DNA of 64,000 bases, taken from contig OZ252216.1 of NCBI GenBank assembly GCA_965248915.1, forward strand, positions 1,116,001 to 1,180,000, read 5' to 3'. Positions within the stretch are counted from its first letter, which is position 1, and each line of letters begins with the position of its first letter. The translations under genes and the position numbers were made by a program. This document shows positions 61,160-64,000 of this stretch, piece by piece. Source of the DNA: CBDFLA01 sp965248915. GTDB taxonomy: Bacteria > Pseudomonadota > Alphaproteobacteria > M2410. Under the pieces are notes generated by a model, which was not told the DNA's origin, ran no database searches, and saw only the letters and a list, made by a program, of their open reading frames with translations.

Positions 61160-63484
61160 CTACTCCCCTACTTTCAGCGTGTTAACGGGTGGGTCAATTA
61201 CTTGTTCCTGATCGGTATCGATGTCTGCATGAGCGTGGTCAGGAAATACGAAACTAATTTTTGCGCCGCGCTCGGACGCAACTCCATTGGTTCCCAAAGG
61301 ACGGTCATCAATGATCAATTCACCTTGATGATCCTCCAAGACTTTGCGAACGATCGCGAGGCCGAGGCCGGTACCTTTCGCTCGAGTGGTCATATATGGT
61401 TCTGTCAAACGATTGCGGTATTCCCGCGGCAATCCACAACCATTGTCAGTAATATCAATGGCGATTTTTCCATCCCGGTTTGTGAGATTGAGGTTAATCA
61501 CACCTCGATAGTCAGGTTCGTCATTTTCGTCTCGTCGAGCATCGACTGCTTCACCGGCATTCTTGAGAACATTGGTCAAGGCTTGCGACATCAAACGCCC
61601 ATCACAATGGACCAAGATTTGTTCATCTGGGATTTCGACATCGTATTCGATATGGGAATTTGCAACTTTTTGCATGAAAATAGATTGTCTTGCAATCTCG
61701 CAAATATCGTTTGTTTTCATCACCGGTTCTGGCATACGAGCAAAAGACGAGAACTCGTCTACCATCTGGCCAATGTCATTGACTTGTCGAATGATTGTAT
61801 CCGTGCATTGTTCGAAGACTTCAGGGTCGCTTTCGACTTCCTTCCTATATTTGCGTCGAAGACGTTCGGCTGAAAGTTGGATCGGTGTAAGCGGATTCTT
61901 GATTTCATGGGCGATGCGCCGCGCCACATCCGCCCAAGCAGCCGTCCGTTGTGCAACGACAAGATCCGTGATGTCGTCGAATGTGATAACCAGACCACGC
62001 GCGTCGTCTTGACCCATTTCGCTGGTAACCCGGACATTAAATGTATGGTGATGATCGTCCCGCGTCAATTCGACTTGCCCGCGGACCAATCTCTTGCCCT
62101 CACCCTTTTGAAGTAAGGCTTGGTGAACCAGCGGCGCCATTTCCGGGACCACCTCACTGAAGAGCTGTCCGATCATGCCGTCGGCATTTGTCTCCAAAAG
62201 GTCGAGCGCAGACCTATTGGCAATGTTGACGCGGCCATTGGAGTCGATGCCCACGACGCCAGCGCTAACGCCAGACAAAACGGTTTCAGTAAATCGTCGT
62301 CGTTGATCGAACTGTCTGTTCGCCTCGACCAATTCACTTCTTTGGCTTTGGAGCTGTCCGGTCATCCGGTTAAACGATCGACCCAAGGTCGAGATTTCGT
62401 CGTCATTGTTGGCGACTTCCACCCGGGCGGTGAGGTCGCCTTCACTAATTCGTTCAGCCGCACCAACCAGGCGGCCTATCGGGATGACCAATCGATTGGC
62501 CGCCCACAAGCCGCACCAAATGGCAGCCAGGAGAAGCAAGAGCGCCACAACGACGTACATCAGCAAAAAGGTGAGCTGAATGCCAAACCGATTGTCTTCC
62601 GCTTGCCTGAAACGATCGACGGCATCCGCCGTCATGCGCAAATGCTCAAGTGCTTTGGGATCCACCAAACGGACAAGATAATAGAAACGATCATTGGAAA
62701 CGCTATAGAGACCGCGAATTTGCTTCTCGTCCTCGCTCGAGGTCACGGTAGCACCATATTCTACCGCCTCGGCAAAATCCGCAGCCGTTGGCCTCTCGAT
62801 TTCAAGGTCACGAAGTTCGTAGCTGAAGAATGGCTCTTCCGATTTTGATGACAGCATGTAGATCGCCGCAAGATTGCCTTCTCTCACCCGCTCTTCAATG
62901 ACTCTGCGAAGCGCAGAAGTATAATTATCTTGATCTATCGCCCCCACAGCAAACTCGCGATCCAATTGCGTAAGTCGTTCAACAAGAATGATGATCTCGA
63001 GCCGGATACTCCTGACATTCGCTTCGACGTAGTTCTCTGCAATCTGAACTGAATTATCGATTGCGGAGCTGACCCGATTTGAGAACCAGGTCTCAATACC
63101 CATGTTGAAGAGAACAGCAGAGAATGCGGCGACAATAATGGCCGGCATCACCGCAAGGATCGAAAACATGGTTACGATGCGCGAATGCAATCGCGATCCA
63201 GCCGACCCACTCCGACGTGCGATCCATAGCTGAATGATGCGCCAGGCAATGTAGGCCGCGAAAATGAGGCCAACAGCCAAATCAGCAATCAGCAAATAGA
63301 CGATGGTCTTTGCATCAAGTGTGGAGGGTTCGAGTTGGGCAAAAATGAAGTAGTTGAAGATCAGGAGCGCAAGGGTAAAGATCGCCAACCCAAAGCCCAT
63401 AACTTTTGGCTTTAGGCTGCGACGCAATCGGGCGTAAAGCCGCGAAGAGCCAGAAATCTCCAAATTTTCAGACGAAGTCGCCAT
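61160..63484 (-). CDS. ntrY: Sensor histidine kinase NtrY
   Basis: About 774 residues. Three N-terminal membrane helices (VMGFGLAIFTLALLIFNYFIF, LLIADLAVGLIFAAYIAW, MFSILAVMPAIIVAAFSAVLF), a periplasmic loop, a further helix, a HAMP linker (GRLVGAAERISEGDLTARVEV), a PAS domain, then HisKA with the phosphoacceptor His in RRIAHEIKNPLTPIQLSAERL (about 525) and HATPase_c (NVLKNAGEAVDAR, DNGCGLP, GTGLGLAIV). It phosphorylates NtrX. The ATG at 63482-63484 (GGAG upstream) is preferred over a frame to 63532. Confidence 0.95.
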   Translation of the reverse strand: MATSSENLEISGSSRLYARLRRSLKPKVMGFGLAIFTLALLIFNYFIFAQLEPSTLDAKTIVYLLIADLAVGLIFAAYIAWRIIQLWIARRSGSAGSRLHSRIVTMFSILAVMPAIIVAAFSAVLFNMGIETWFSNRVSSAIDNSVQIAENYVEANVRSIRLEIIILVERLTQLDREFAVGAIDQDNYTSALRRVIEERVREGNLAAIYMLSSKSEEPFFSYELRDLEIERPTAADFAEAVEYGATVTSSEDEKQIRGLYSVSNDRFYYLVRLVDPKALEHLRMTADAVDRFRQAEDNRFGIQLTFLLMYVVVALLLLLAAIWCGLWAANRLVIPIGRLVGAAERISEGDLTARVEVANNDDEISTLGRSFNRMTGQLQSQRSELVEANRQFDQRRRFTETVLSGVSAGVVGIDSNGRVNIANRSALDLLETNADGMIGQLFSEVVPEMAPLVHQALLQKGEGKRLVRGQVELTRDDHHHTFNVRVTSEMGQDDARGLVITFDDITDLVVAQRTAAWADVARRIAHEIKNPLTPIQLSAERLRRKYRKEVESDPEVFEQCTDTIIRQVNDIGQMVDEFSSFARMPEPVMKTNDICEIARQSIFMQKVANSHIEYDVEIPDEQILVHCDGRLMSQALTNVLKNAGEAVDARRDENDEPDYRGVINLNLTNRDGKIAIDITDNGCGLPREYRNRLTEPYMTTRAKGTGLGLAIVRKVLEDHQGELIIDDRPLGTNGVASERGAKISFVFPDHAHADIDTDQEQVIDPPVNTLKVGE

Positions 63485-63556
63485 CCGCAAGTGTGCTCCA
63501 TGCCACGTGTTGACCAAAAAACAACGGCGCAATCAACACAATGTGGTATTATTGCA

Positions 63557-64000
63557 TCACTTGACCCTACGCACCACCTCTATGTCAAGCTCTCGTATCT
63601 TTTTTCGTAAAGTATTACGGTTAACGCCCAGCAGCTCTGACGCCTTGATCTGATTGCCGCGTGTAGCATCAAGACATAACTCGATAAGGGGGCGTTCAAT
63701 TTCTTTCAAAACCCTGTCGTAAAGACCTGAGGGAGGCAGTCCCCCCTCATGTCCGTTGAAGTATCGCGCCAAGTGCCGTTCAACCGCATCACTCAGACTG
63801 TGCGTTTCGATTGTTACGCTGTTATCCGCAGATTGATGACTGCGCGCCTCTTGAAGTTCTTTACGGACAGCGGCTGCATCGATCATATCCTCCGTATAGA
63901 GAGCAGAAAATCGCCGCGTTAGGTTTTCGAGTTCTCTTATGTTGCCTGGCCATGTGTGTTTCTTCAGGAGATCAATGGCCTCATTGGTCAGTGTTTTTGG
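63557..64000 (-). CDS. ntrC: Nitrogen regulation protein NR(I), C-terminal part (cut by window edge)
   Basis: The last 147 residues of NtrC, read from base 64000 to the stop at 63557-63559. Visible are HTWPGNIRELENLTRRFSAL at the end of the AAA+ domain (the WPGNxRELEN motif) and the Fis-type HTH ERPLIELCLDATRGNQIKASELLGVNRNTLRKKIREL at the end. NtrC activates sigma-54 promoters under nitrogen limitation. The rest, including receiver and GAFTGA loop, is outside the window. It precedes ntrY by 72 bases, the ntrBC-ntrYX order. Confidence 0.93.
   Translation of the reverse strand, partial: PKTLTNEAIDLLKKHTWPGNIRELENLTRRFSALYTEDMIDAAAVRKELQEARSHQSADNSVTIETHSLSDAVERHLARYFNGHEGGLPPSGLYDRVLKEIERPLIELCLDATRGNQIKASELLGVNRNTLRKKIRELDIEVVRRVK

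Noticed and set aside
1..64000. CRISPR array, insertion sequences or phage genes
   Set aside because: No regularly spaced repeats, transposase, integrase or phage structural motifs were seen in either strand.

Overview
The window reads as chromosomal DNA of an alphaproteobacterium. The strongest evidence is the right end, where ntrC, ntrY, ntrX, trkA, trkH, a D-amino-acid aminotransferase, hfq and hflX lie on the minus strand with mazG nearby, an order familiar from that class. SdhE-mfd, rlpA-dacA-tmk-holB-tatD and a PopA/PleD-like GGDEF protein fit as well. GC content is moderate by eye. A marine relative of Parvibaculales/Rhodobiaceae is a guess from gene content only. Nearly all the DNA is coding. 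I see no phage, insertion sequence, integrase, CRISPR array or rRNA. One tRNA, tRNA-Ser(UGA), is present.

Layout. 1-7.8 kb: start of galU (minus), then a plus-strand operon cysD, cysNC, galE, a UDP-glucuronate 4-epimerase-like gene, glmS and a GNAT acetyltransferase. The genes supply activated sulfate (PAPS), nucleotide sugars and glucosamine-6-phosphate, which suggests sulfated surface polysaccharide. 7.8-13.7 kb: uppS, then an HMG-CoA-synthase-like/DUF35 fusion with an SCP2-type thiolase, a minus-strand pair (ACAD10-like phosphotransferase plus DUF6285 protein), and a DUF502 membrane protein. 13.7-24 kb: DUF885 lipoprotein, recG, sdhE-mfd, a FrnE-like DsbA protein and a GGDEF diguanylate cyclase. 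24-29 kb: SDR, alpha-methylacyl-CoA-racemase-like CoA enzyme, histidine phosphatase and a solitary YejA-like solute-binding protein.

29-41 kb: a Crp/Fnr regulator, an RND efflux pair, small secreted or unknown proteins, a methyltransferase, a DUF4153 membrane protein, an HNH-family lipoprotein, tRNA-Ser and two paralogous TetR regulators. Three intergenic sites here share the form TGYAAA-N4-TTTRCA (one with a mismatch). One lies just upstream of the Crp/Fnr gene itself, which suggests a small local regulon. 41-47 kb: an envelope and replication run (rlpA, dacA, tmk, holB, tatD, MBL hydrolase). 47-49.5 kb: a short accessory patch with a GNAT gene, a P-loop kinase broken by an in-frame amber codon, and an APH(3')-like phosphotransferase. 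49.6-54 kb: a secreted protein, a membrane adenylate/guanylate cyclase, a GPH-type symporter and mazG. 54-64 kb: hflX, hfq, the aminotransferase, trkH, trkA, ntrX, ntrY and the end of ntrC.

The items most worth a second look are the TGYAAA-N4-TTTRCA sites, the PAPS/nucleotide-sugar operon, the orphan HMGCS-DUF35/thiolase pair, the amber-interrupted kinase, the palindromes upstream of the RND genes, and the lipid-anchored HNH protein. All functional statements come from reading motifs; no database search was possible.
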